Assembly: GCF_000013885.1 (NCBI RefSeq)
Contig: NC_007964.1
Location: 310,001-374,000 of the forward strand
Origin: Nitrobacter hamburgensis X14
GTDB taxonomy: Bacteria > Pseudomonadota > Alphaproteobacteria > Rhizobiales > Xanthobacteraceae
Direction: 5' to 3'
Length of the DNA: 64,000 nucleotides
Positions 43,245 to 50,181 of the stretch are shown piece by piece. Numbering within the stretch: position 1 is the first letter of the stretch; every line of letters begins with the position of its first letter. Both the position numbers and the translations under genes were made by a program. The notes beneath the pieces were generated by a model. It saw nothing but the letters and a program-made list of their open reading frames with translations, did not search any database and was not told the DNA's origin.

Positions 43245-43643
43245 TTAGTGAGGAAGATAGCCCGCCTCTTGTGGATTTGGCAGGGGAACGCCAGTCTCAG
43301 CACAGATGCGCTCAAGATATTCTCCGAACGCCAGCTTCGTCAGGGTTTTGGTAGTAGGCGTAACGGCGACCTCTTCTCCAAACACCGTCGCAAACTTGCG
43401 CGGAAGAAACTTCTTCTTGGCCCACTCATGCAATTCCTCCGGGGTGTGCCCTGTTTCGTGGCTTACGAAGCCGAGATAGACCCAGTAAAAGTTGTGCTGT
43501 GAGAGGCTCCGAACCGATACCTGCTCCTCTATCCTGACCCACTTGCCAGGATGCTCTTTGCACCAGGCTTTGAAGCGGGCCAGATTGTAGTCGGAGCCGA
43601 AGTCGAATTTTCCGTCATCCTTTATCTGGGCGCGGAACACCAT
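43245..43643 (-). CDS. NinB-like recombination protein
   Basis: A 132-residue protein. VRIEEQVSVRSLSQHNFYWVYLGFVSHETGHTPEELHEWAKKKFLP is the NinB/Orf pattern of lambdoid phages, in which Orf loads recombinases on SSB-coated DNA; TTKTLTKLAFGEYLERI closes it. The gene sits in one operon with a Rad52-type annealase, the usual partner. Confidence 0.82.
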   Translation of the reverse strand: MVFRAQIKDDGKFDFGSDYNLARFKAWCKEHPGKWVRIEEQVSVRSLSQHNFYWVYLGFVSHETGHTPEELHEWAKKKFLPRKFATVFGEEVAVTPTTKTLTKLAFGEYLERICAETGVPLPNPQEAGYLPH

Positions 43644-43644
43644 G

Positions 43645-43869
43645 CTAGTCCAGGTCTATCGATGCCTCGTTTGCGCTCTTCTCCTCGCGCGGCTTGTCGG
43701 GGAAGACGCCGAACTTGGTATCGGGGAACATATTCAGTTCTAGGATGAAGCCCTCCTCTTTGCTGTCCGTAGCCTCGAAGTAGACCAGCTTGCCTACATT
43801 GCCCCACGCGGTCTTAGTCTCCCCATCCTTCTCATACTTACGCGGCACCGATACGTTGAATTTTTTCAT
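43645..43869 (-). CDS. Small hypothetical in recombination operon
   Basis: A 74-residue beta-rich protein: KFNVSVPRKYEKDGETKTAWGNVGKLVYF and GFILELNMFPDTKFGVFP. Small proteins of this look often stand beside phage ssDNA-binding and annealase genes; a single-strand-binding or recombination helper role is inferred from context. Adjacent to rad52-like (no gap) and ninB (one base). Confidence 0.6.
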   Translation of the reverse strand: MKKFNVSVPRKYEKDGETKTAWGNVGKLVYFEATDSKEEGFILELNMFPDTKFGVFPDKPREEKSANEASIDLD

Positions 43870-44598
43870 TTAGATTACTTTTAGACGTTCAATAATTTCT
43901 GCGTTCTTCGCTTCGCCGTATTCCAGCGCCGTTGCCTTTAGGATAAACGCCTTTATGTCTTCCTTGGTAAGCAAGGGGATTTCTGATTTCACGTGGCACA
44001 GATCGACAATCTCTTTTTTTAGAGCGGCCTCTTTCGCTTCAGCGGCAGAGACAACGGCAGGCTTGGATACCTTAGGAGCCGCAGGTGCAGTCCGAGAACC
44101 GTTATTCATATGCTTGGTCAAGTCCCACACACGGTTGCCGCTATCATCGACCACAAAGGGATATTTGTGGCTGTCAGTGAGCGGGCCATCTGTTTTGACG
44201 TGGGCAATCTCTAGGTCATAGAGGAACCGACCAATGCCCCACTTGACCGCCGCTCGCTTGAAAGCATCCGAGGCTTGGCCCTTTTCCTTCTCTACGTTGC
44301 TTTCCGAACCTGTGTCCCACTTCCACACCCATTCGCTTTCCTCGTCGAAAAGCTGCATATCGTCTCCGCTTGGGCCTTTGATGGTTCGGTACTGTCGGAT
44401 GCCTACGCCCCCGTACACTTGACCGCCTACATCGCGGAAGTCCGACTGCCAGTTCTCCGGCCCGCAGACCTCATCAAGAAGCTCCATCACATCGCGGACG
44501 TCGATGTAGGCCACGCATGATGCTGAAGACTTGTTCTTAGAGTAGGACTGCACCCGCCACTGATACGGTATTTTCTTCTTCAGTTCTTTCAGGTCCAT
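43870..44598 (-). CDS. Rad52/22-family single-strand annealing protein
   Basis: A 242-residue protein. The N-terminal domain has PYQWRVQSYSKNKSSASCVAYIDVRDVMELLDEVCGPENW, YRTIKGPSGDDM and KGQASDAFKRAAVKWGIGRFLYDL, matching Rad52-type annealases of phages (Sak-like). It anneals complementary strands during recombination-dependent replication. The C-terminal part is Ala/Lys-rich, then helical. It is the first recognisable gene of the minus-strand operon. Confidence 0.9.
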   Translation of the reverse strand: MDLKELKKKIPYQWRVQSYSKNKSSASCVAYIDVRDVMELLDEVCGPENWQSDFRDVGGQVYGGVGIRQYRTIKGPSGDDMQLFDEESEWVWKWDTGSESNVEKEKGQASDAFKRAAVKWGIGRFLYDLEIAHVKTDGPLTDSHKYPFVVDDSGNRVWDLTKHMNNGSRTAPAAPKVSKPAVVSAAEAKEAALKKEIVDLCHVKSEIPLLTKEDIKAFILKATALEYGEAKNAEIIERLKVI

Positions 44599-44613
44599 GC
44601 ATAGTTTCGTTAC

Positions 44614-44787
44614 CTAGTAATCATCATGCGAATTGCTATTGTCGATCCGCACCTCCTGCTTCTGCCAGAAGGCGTCTTCCGCTTCGAGTTGCTTCCTAAG
44701 CAGAGCTTTATTCACCGCCGGCATCCCGCCGTCGGGATACACGCGGGCCTCATACTCGGCTATCTGCGCTTCGTTGTAGTCACTCAT
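44614..44787 (-). CDS. Small acidic hypothetical
   Basis: A 57-residue protein, MSDYNEAQIAEYEARVYPDGG..., charged and helical. It ends 15 bases before the Rad52-like gene. Found by translating the minus strand; no domain recognised. Confidence 0.5.
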   Translation of the reverse strand: MSDYNEAQIAEYEARVYPDGGMPAVNKALLRKQLEAEDAFWQKQEVRIDNSNSHDDY

Positions 44788-44840
44788 GCTATCAACTGCC
44801 GCAACTGGCTTTTAAGCACGTGGAGCGATACGGCGGGCCA

Positions 44841-44978
44841 TCACTCTGCCTTCATGGGCGGGATGGCATGGAACGGCGCATCCTCTTTGAGCGCCCACGC
44901 ACGTAAGTCCTCTTTGGCGACCTGCTCTTCTAACGCCTTGCGCGGCGTCCAGGTGCGGTCGTGGTCTAGCTTAGGCAT
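44841..44978 (-). CDS. Small hypothetical
   Basis: A 45-residue protein, MPKLDHDRTWTPRKALEEQ..., ending PPMKAE. The start overlaps the stop of the upstream gene by eight bases, as usual in this operon. Function unknown. Confidence 0.5.
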   Translation of the reverse strand: MPKLDHDRTWTPRKALEEQVAKEDLRAWALKEDAPFHAIPPMKAE

Positions 44979-45126
44979 ACCACTTGGGAACTGCCGCGTA
45001 GGCGGCTGTTATTTCCGCATCATTGATAAATGAGAGCAACGCACCATCAGCATTGCTGTGTGCGGCTTCAGTATCGTCGCTCTCTGCCTGCTTCTTCAAT
45101 AGCTCCAATAGTTCTTCTTTGTTCAT
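44971..45126 (-). CDS. Small acidic hypothetical, first gene of the minus-strand operon
   Basis: A 51-residue protein, MNKEELLELLKKQAESDDTE..., with an amphipathic N-terminal helix. The start has no strong ribosome site. It overlaps the next gene, so it probably leads the recombination operon. Unknown. Confidence 0.45.
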   Translation of the reverse strand: MNKEELLELLKKQAESDDTEAAHSNADGALLSFINDAEITAAYAAVPKWYA

Positions 45127-45213
45127 ATTTTCGCGCGGCGCTAAGACGACACTCGGGAGCATCGTCCCAGCGTCCCACGCCCGAGTTAACTTTGATAATT
45201 GCAGATGCGCCCG

Positions 45214-45301
45214 TGGGGAAGTGCAGCTTTCGAGACTGCATTTCTCAGTACTTTCTCCCGAGGAAATTTCCGTGGGCGTTCTACCGTTGAACTAACCTCC
45301 C
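45214..45301 (-). other. tRNA-like sequence A with abnormal anticodon arm
   Basis: On the minus strand: acceptor GGGAGGT with ACTTCCC (one G-U), linker TA, D-arm GTTC-AACGGTA-GAAC, T-arm GCAGT-CTCGAAA-GCTGC. The 37 bases between D- and T-arm do not give a normal 5-bp anticodon stem; CCC...GGG or a mismatched CCCACGG/CCTCGGG hairpin is the best. No encoded CCA. It may be a decayed class II tRNA or a tRNA mimic. Confidence 0.4.
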
Positions 45302-45370
45302 CCAACGACGCACCTGCTGATGTAGGAAGGACATGCCTTCCGTTTTCAATGTGCTGGCTAGTCGCTGAAT

Positions 45371-45551
45371 GAAGCGGGCGAGGATTTGGCAACATGCGCG
45401 AGTACTAGGTGAGTGCGCGAAGCATCTATCCATTCCATCGCAGTTCCGCGTTGTCACCTCGCATGTTGCGCTTACTGTTGGCTTTCAGCCGCAACCTTTA
45501 CCCCTTTAACTGCCAACACGGGCTTATAGCGTCTACCTATTCCGCCACCGC
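45371..45551 (-). other. tRNA-like sequence B, Leu-type D-arm
   Basis: On the minus strand GAAGCGG-TG-GCGGAATAGGTAGACGC looks like the 5' part of a tRNA-Leu, and CCGCTTC-A, the exact acceptor partner, lies about 180 bases downstream after CCAAATCC. A second Leu-type D-arm-like string (GATGGAATGGATAGATGC) is between them. No complete cloverleaf can be drawn. Decayed tRNA cluster, or chance; no protein is supported between 45304 and 45698. Confidence 0.3.
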
Positions 45552-45698
45552 TTCGTTCAACGACCAGCTCTATCTCTATCCTCTCATATGTACGTTGCTA
45601 CGCAACTGCTATGCATATGGCACTTGGGGATTGTCGTTGTGTCAAGGTGTGAACAGCGGATTGCGCGTTTTTGCTACGCTTATGCTACAATCACACTA

Positions 45699-45890
45699 AT
45701 GAAGAAAATGACCAAGGCGGAGGCGGGCCGCAAAGGTGCAATCATCCGCTGGTCGCGCATTTCCAAGAAGAAGCGGAGTGAGATTATGCGCCGCGTGGCT
45801 TATGCACGCTACGAAACTTGTGAGGTCTGCGAATTTCGCGCCGCCAATATTGGCTATCCATCGAAGTGCCCTAAACACTCCAAACTATGA
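45699..45890 (+). CDS. Small basic zinc protein with AGRKGAIIRW motif
   Basis: A 63-residue protein: KAEAGRKGAIIRWSRISKKKRSEIMRRVAYARYETC followed by CEVC and CPKHSKL. The first half is the KGG/SPEER-type pattern also seen at 26679, the second a CxxC...CxxH zinc site. A TACAAT box ends eight bases before the ATG with no ribosome site between, as for a nearly leaderless mRNA. Confidence 0.6.
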   Translation: MKKMTKAEAGRKGAIIRWSRISKKKRSEIMRRVAYARYETCEVCEFRAANIGYPSKCPKHSKL

Positions 45891-46021
45891 AATGGGTTTG
45901 CTTATCCTGCCGCAAGCAAACAGAGCAAACGCTGGAGCCGTACTCGCCCGGCATGAAGCAGTGGTGGTGCCATGAGCATGGCGGGCCAACTGCAGTCCAG
46001 GCATCGAATAGCGAGCTATGA
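45887..46021 (+). CDS. Small zinc-ribbon protein
   Basis: A 44-residue protein with WVCLSCRKQ and WWCHEHGG as paired zinc ligands. It starts inside the preceding stop (ATGA), so both are co-translated. Its stop overlaps the end of the convergent gene at 46016. Confidence 0.5.
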   Translation: MKWVCLSCRKQTEQTLEPYSPGMKQWWCHEHGGPTAVQASNSEL

Positions 46022-46792
46022 AGCTTGCGCCTCGCTGATAGGCGGCTTGTAGCCGGCTATGGCCCTTTCCGCTTCGGCGCGCTCGGCCTTTTCCTCACGC
46101 TTTCGGCGATCCTCATCCAAGATAAATTTAATCGACGAGTACGCGATGGTGAAGAAGTCTAGGCAATCCTGCTCATTCAGTTCATGGATACCGAGACTGA
46201 GAATGCCATAGAGCTTCTGATTGCGAACTAAAAAATCCGGCAAGTGATCTTTCATGAGCTGAATACGCTCATCTAATCGCTTTCCATCGAGCGCATCCAC
46301 AGGCCAATTTTCAGAATCTCGAAGCTCTTCGAATTTTCTCTTAATGACGCGCTCAAAAATCCGGCGAACGTACACAAAGGACCCGATGCCCACACCATGC
46401 GACGCTAGGCCTATGGCCCGCGCGAGCTCGGCCCCGTCTTCGCCAGGTATGAGCTTCCGCAGGCCCTTAATGCTGCCCTGCTCAATTGTGGCATATGAAG
46501 GAAATTGGCCGCATTTTTCGACCGTATCCCGATATATGCGCAGATTGAACCTCAGCACATGGCTTTCATTCTGTACGCATTTGCACTGGAATTCGGCCAT
46601 GACTTCGTTGGATGGTATCGAAGGGGTGTTGCCAAATCTCACCTTGAATATGGATTCGTCTTTGCAATGGGGACAATAGCCGCGAAGATTATCCCCTCTC
46701 GGGAAGTGCCCCGGCTGCAACTTCAGCGGCGTATAGATCGGCGTTTCGAAAAGAAAATGCTGCAGGCTGACGAAATCTTTTGGCTCTGACAT
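46016..46792 (-). CDS. Unknown protein with N-terminal zinc ribbon
   Basis: A 258-residue soluble protein. RGYCPHCKDES and FQCKCVQNE form a CxxC...CxC site near the N-terminus; the rest is helical, with LRKLIPGEDGAELARAIGLASHGVGIGSFVYVRRIFERVIK and a Glu/Arg coiled-coil tail. I recall similar stand-alone proteins in accessory regions of Proteobacteria, unassigned. It is the last gene before the next integrase and may be cargo. Confidence 0.6.
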   Translation of the reverse strand: MSEPKDFVSLQHFLFETPIYTPLKLQPGHFPRGDNLRGYCPHCKDESIFKVRFGNTPSIPSNEVMAEFQCKCVQNESHVLRFNLRIYRDTVEKCGQFPSYATIEQGSIKGLRKLIPGEDGAELARAIGLASHGVGIGSFVYVRRIFERVIKRKFEELRDSENWPVDALDGKRLDERIQLMKDHLPDFLVRNQKLYGILSLGIHELNEQDCLDFFTIAYSSIKFILDEDRRKREEKAERAEAERAIAGYKPPISEAQAS

Positions 46793-46919
46793 CGCGAATC
46801 CCTAACTCTGAGGGGACAATCATAGCGCGACAGGGCACCTCGCGTCAGGCTGGGTAAGAATATGGGTATCTCTCTCCGGCCATTTTCGGAAAGTTGCAGC
46901 TTCTCAGCAGCTTAGGTGC

Positions 46920-48089
46920 TCAGTGCGGCTCCGCCCCTGGCACCATTAGATTTGTCACCTCCATATTTTTCAAAGACTTAGGTGGCACTTTCTTCCCACC
47001 CGATTTTGGGTCTGTCTCCGGTGGGAAAGTCACAGCAATTTCGGACTTTGGCTTGAGGCGCGCCATAGCTGCGGCTGCCAGGACTTTCTGCCGGGCCGCT
47101 TTGGTGTAGCGCATCACTTCCTTCGAGGTGGTGTGGCCGGTGATGGCCATGATCTCGTGCTCGCTGGAGCCCAGTTCCGCCAACCGTGATGCTGCCGCCT
47201 TCCGCAGCCCGTGCGCCCGGCCCGGTACTTTGGCGTCCTTGCATCGGTCATGAAACCAGTTACCGAATCCCGCGGCTGTGAATGGACGGCCAAGGCCATT
47301 AAGTAGGTAGGTGTCCTTGCCGCAGGCGGTGGCGTCGATGACGCGCTGAAGCTCGGGAATGATCGGTATGTCGAGCGTGATCGGCTTGTGCTCGCGTCCC
47401 TTGAACTGCGTAAAGTGCAGCCAGCCTTCGCGGACAAGCGCTGGCCCGAGCACGATCACATCCGAACGTCGCTGGCCGGTGTAGAGCAGAAGTGCCAAGG
47501 CGAGCCGCGCCATGGTGCCGATCGGATGCTTCTTCTCGAACTTCTCGATCTCCTCCAGCGACCACGAATGATGGCCGTCGCCTTTCGCCTTGAGGTAGGG
47601 CACGGCCTGCGCGGGATTCAGCGCCACGTAGTCATTCTCGATGGCGAAGGCAAACACCTGCCTCAACGCCTTGATCATGCCGTTGGCCGATTCGGGGCGA
47701 TCTGCACGCGCATCGCGCCGCGCCCTGATGTGCTTCGGCAAAAGCAGCTTGTACGGTTTCTCGCCATCCGCGGCGCAGATGTGATCGAGGGTCGCGCGCC
47801 GAACGTATCGAGTGCGCTCGTTCAACTGCTTGTATTCAGCGGAGGTGTAATACTGCGAGCACAGCCACGCCAGCGAAGCCTTGTCGAACGGCTTGCGCTC
47901 TATGCGGGTGCTTGGTGGCGGCGGCTTGATGTTGCCGGCCAGAACGTCGCGATACGCCTGCCAGAATGCAGGCGTGCCATATTCATCCCGTAACCGAACC
48001 TTCGGCCCGTCGAGCGTGCGAACGTACCACCGGATGTTGCCATGCCGGTCGGTGTCTTTCGTCAGGCGTGGCGGGTTCGGTCGTGGCAC
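46920..48089 (-). CDS. Tyrosine integrase of the satellite-like element
   Basis: A 389-residue phage-type integrase. DTDRHGNIRWYVRT near the start is the arm-binding region; AYKQLNERTRYVRRATLDHI belongs to the core-binding part. Catalytic residues: LLYTGQRRSDVIVL (Arg), HGLRKAAASRLAELG (His, Arg), ITGHTTSKEVMRYTKAA (His, Tyr). It reads toward the first island, and a tRNA-like CACCA core overlaps its last codons. The excisionase-like gene precedes it without a gap. Confidence 0.92.
   Translation of the reverse strand: MPRPNPPRLTKDTDRHGNIRWYVRTLDGPKVRLRDEYGTPAFWQAYRDVLAGNIKPPPPSTRIERKPFDKASLAWLCSQYYTSAEYKQLNERTRYVRRATLDHICAADGEKPYKLLLPKHIRARRDARADRPESANGMIKALRQVFAFAIENDYVALNPAQAVPYLKAKGDGHHSWSLEEIEKFEKKHPIGTMARLALALLLYTGQRRSDVIVLGPALVREGWLHFTQFKGREHKPITLDIPIIPELQRVIDATACGKDTYLLNGLGRPFTAAGFGNWFHDRCKDAKVPGRAHGLRKAAASRLAELGSSEHEIMAITGHTTSKEVMRYTKAARQKVLAAAAMARLKPKSEIAVTFPPETDPKSGGKKVPPKSLKNMEVTNLMVPGAEPH
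46930..46945. other. tRNA-Phe-like core, possible attachment site
   Basis: TCCGCCCCTGG-CACCA, compared with CCCGCCCCTGGGCACCA at the tRNA-Phe 3' end (14884-14900). One G is missing. It lies within the last codons of the integrase gene at 46920, a known position for attP overlap. It may be the right end of the first island, the left end of the second, or chance. Confidence 0.35.
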
Positions 48090-48329
48090 CTACGCATCCC
48101 ACGGGTTGGCGGCCTCTTTGCGGGGCAGCGCCTCAAAAGCTTCATCCAGTTCGAATCGGTCCCAGACCGTGCGGCTATTGATCATGCGCGGCGAGGGCAT
48201 TCTGCCATCCTTCACCATGTCGTCAAACAACGATGGTGAAATGCAGATGTAGGTCGCCGCATCAACCCGGCGCAGGCCGCGGGGGACGATTCCCCCGCGT
48301 TGGTTGTCGTTGGCGTGCGTGGTGGTCAT
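48090..48329 (-). CDS. Excisionase/AlpA-like DNA-binding protein
   Basis: A 79-residue protein. LRRVDAATYICISPSLFDDMVKDGRMPSPRMINSRTVWDRFELDEAF is a winged helix-turn-helix as in AlpA-type proteins that bind att DNA. It ends directly at the integrase start, so both form one integration/excision unit. The leading THANDNQRGG is the low-complexity start common in Bradyrhizobium proteins. Confidence 0.85.
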   Translation of the reverse strand: MTTTHANDNQRGGIVPRGLRRVDAATYICISPSLFDDMVKDGRMPSPRMINSRTVWDRFELDEAFEALPRKEAANPWDA

Positions 48330-48337
48330 CAGGCGGC

Positions 48338-48868
48338 CTACCCGATTTTCACACTCAGAGGCGGCGGCGGTGTTTCGCCACGCTGACGGGCAGCATCACG
48401 TTCGCAGGCCCGCTCCATCATTACCTCGAATGCGTCATCGACCTTGGACTTCGGAAAGACTTTGGTTTCGGCTCCCATCGCAGCAATAACGTCAGATACC
48501 ACGGCCTCGTTGCGCGCGTCCTCCATGGCTTTGCGAGCGAGCCGTGCTTCCATCGCGATGCCGTGCACCACTTCATCAATGCCGGCTGGATGCCAGGTAA
48601 ACCCGATTGAGCCGAGCCTGCCAGTGATGGTGTTATTGAGGGGTGCAGGATTATCCACGTCGATCACCGCCAGGAGTTCTTCATTTTCGTAAGCTTCGAA
48701 AGCCTCGCGAAGAGACTCAAGTTTGTCGGCAGATGGAGTCTCCGACAGGAGTTTCTCGATTAGGGCGATAGCAGTGTAGTTTCTGCCGTCGTTTTGGTGA
48801 CGTTCCGCCGTGCGTTGGCGAAACTCCAAGGTCTGTTGGAGAGCATAACTCAGATCAAAATCAGACAT
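48338..48868 (-). CDS. Hypothetical protein of satellite early region
   Basis: A 176-residue helical protein (MSDFDLSYALQQTLEFRQ...). The start at 48868 has GGGGTGAAG before it; longer readings run into the upstream gene. TWHPAGIDEVVHGIAMEARLARKA is a conserved-looking stretch. Eight bases separate it from the excisionase gene, so it is in the same unit. Confidence 0.65.
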   Translation of the reverse strand: MSDFDLSYALQQTLEFRQRTAERHQNDGRNYTAIALIEKLLSETPSADKLESLREAFEAYENEELLAVIDVDNPAPLNNTITGRLGSIGFTWHPAGIDEVVHGIAMEARLARKAMEDARNEAVVSDVIAAMGAETKVFPKSKVDDAFEVMMERACERDAARQRGETPPPPLSVKIG

Positions 48869-48936
48869 ATCTTCACCCCGTAAAGCGTTCGCAGCACCAC
48901 CATTGGCGCAAGCGTCATCGTTGCCCGTGAGGGCCG

Positions 48937-49419
48937 TCAGGTCAGGGTTTTCGTGTTGGCCCCACCGCGATGCCATGACTCGGCGGGTGCATGCGGAAGG
49001 ACGGAGCTTGCCAAGGTGTCGCTGCAATAATTGGCCAGCGCGTATTCCCGCCGATCGATGGCGTGGGTGCGCTCGATCCAGTAGGCAAGAGCGAAGGCCC
49101 GGCGGGTCATCCGGTCGGACCATTCCTTGCAGCGCGCCTCAGTCCACTCATTCGCCTGATCAATGTCAGTCGCCTCGTCGTAGAGAAAAACTATCTGCGC
49201 AAGGGCTTCCATCGCTGTCACCGGCCGGACGAAAGATATTGTTTTCGCCACGTTCCGAGCTGCTTCATACTCGTCATAATCCGAGTTGCCGCCGGCATTT
49301 TCCTTCGCCTCGAAAGTCGTCGTCAGATCGCGAAAGAGCGCGAGCATATCCATCCCGGTCTGAGGCGGAATGTTGGGGCGTGATGGTGTGGCGGGTATCA
49401 CGTTGGCTGTCTTCGGCAA
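48937..49419 (-). CDS. Hypothetical protein, divergent from the regulator
   Basis: A 160-residue soluble protein of unknown function (MPKTANVIPATPSRPN...). Helical middle with AMEALAQIVFLYDEATDID. It is the first gene of the leftward unit that ends with the integrase; its promoter region contains the perfect operator at 49434-49464, so the whole unit is likely switched by the neighbouring regulator. Confidence 0.6.
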   Translation of the reverse strand: MPKTANVIPATPSRPNIPPQTGMDMLALFRDLTTTFEAKENAGGNSDYDEYEAARNVAKTISFVRPVTAMEALAQIVFLYDEATDIDQANEWTEARCKEWSDRMTRRAFALAYWIERTHAIDRREYALANYCSDTLASSVLPHAPAESWHRGGANTKTLT

Positions 49420-49433
49420 TTTTTCGTCCTCCG

Positions 49434-49464
49434 TTTTGCGCTATAATTCTTATTTAGCGCAAAA
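49434..49464. promoter_or_regulatory. Perfect inverted-repeat operator TTTTGCGCTA-N11-TAGCGCAAAA
   Basis: Two 10-base arms match exactly around TAATTCTTATT. TATAAT-like bases lie between the arms. A related half-site TTACGCAAAA is at 49494-49503, just before the rightward gene. The site sits between divergent genes and is probably bound by a dimeric repressor of the element. Confidence 0.75.
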
Positions 49465-49515
49465 AACAAAATAAGCAAGACCAAAAGTGTATTTTACGCA
49501 AAAAAAGATTATGCT

Positions 49516-50127
49516 ATGGCAACAGAAGCGGAGATTTATGTGGCCACGCCGAAGCAACTAGTTGAAAAGATTGCAGAAGAGACCGGTGTGCCTATAGGGA
49601 CGGCGATCCTTCATGACCGCAATCTCCTGACCGCCGGTCTCCGATCGGAAGGACAGCGGGGCCGAGGCAAGTCGGTGGTGACATTCGAGGATGCCGCGAA
49701 TCTCCTGATCGCGGTGGCCGGCAGTCGTAACGTGAAAGACAGCGCGGAGACGGTTCGGCTGTATGCGCCGCTGAAGGCGACCGCGCCGCTTGTATTCAAC
49801 GACCAAGGCAAAGACATTGTGAGAGGGGAGACCTTCGGCGATGCGCTGGCCGCTTTGTTGGAAGCCCTGCCAGCCGATCGAGACTCATACCGCGATCCAG
49901 AACATGGATCAGTCGAGGTGACCATATACGGACCAAACCCGGCAGCGCGCATTATATGGAAAGTTGGCGAACGAGGCGGCACAATCGACTATCGGCCTCC
50001 GCATAAGCGGGGTGCCAAGAGGATGTTTGCCGACCTAGAATTCATTTCCAAGTTTACCCAGGTCACGATCGGACACGTCGGGGAGATGGTGGCAGCAGAA
50101 GGGTCTGACCCACGGCCCAAAAACTGA
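49516..50127 (+). CDS. Putative regulator of the satellite-like element
   Basis: A 203-residue protein. Its N-terminal part (TPKQLVEKIAEETGVPIGTAILHDRNLLTAGLRSEGQRGRG) could form a helix-turn-helix, and the middle VVTFEDAANLLIAVAGS is typical for phage-derived proteins of Rhizobiales. The C-terminal half is beta-rich. It is transcribed away from the operator, which makes it the prime candidate for the repressor that binds there; this is inference from position. Confidence 0.5.
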   Translation: MATEAEIYVATPKQLVEKIAEETGVPIGTAILHDRNLLTAGLRSEGQRGRGKSVVTFEDAANLLIAVAGSRNVKDSAETVRLYAPLKATAPLVFNDQGKDIVRGETFGDALAALLEALPADRDSYRDPEHGSVEVTIYGPNPAARIIWKVGERGGTIDYRPPHKRGAKRMFADLEFISKFTQVTIGHVGEMVAAEGSDPRPKN

Positions 50128-50181
50128 TTGCGCTTCCGGGCACCTCAAGCCTAGCCTTGCTAAGGGTCTGGGGAGCCTTGA

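Noticed and set aside
45214..45551. Group I intron in a tRNA
   Set aside because: The extra length (about 100 bases) is too short, and no intron core elements could be seen; kept only as tRNA-like sequence.
46920..46950. A complete second tRNA at the junction of the islands
   Set aside because: Only a 3'-end-like string with CACCA is present; no D- or anticodon arm.
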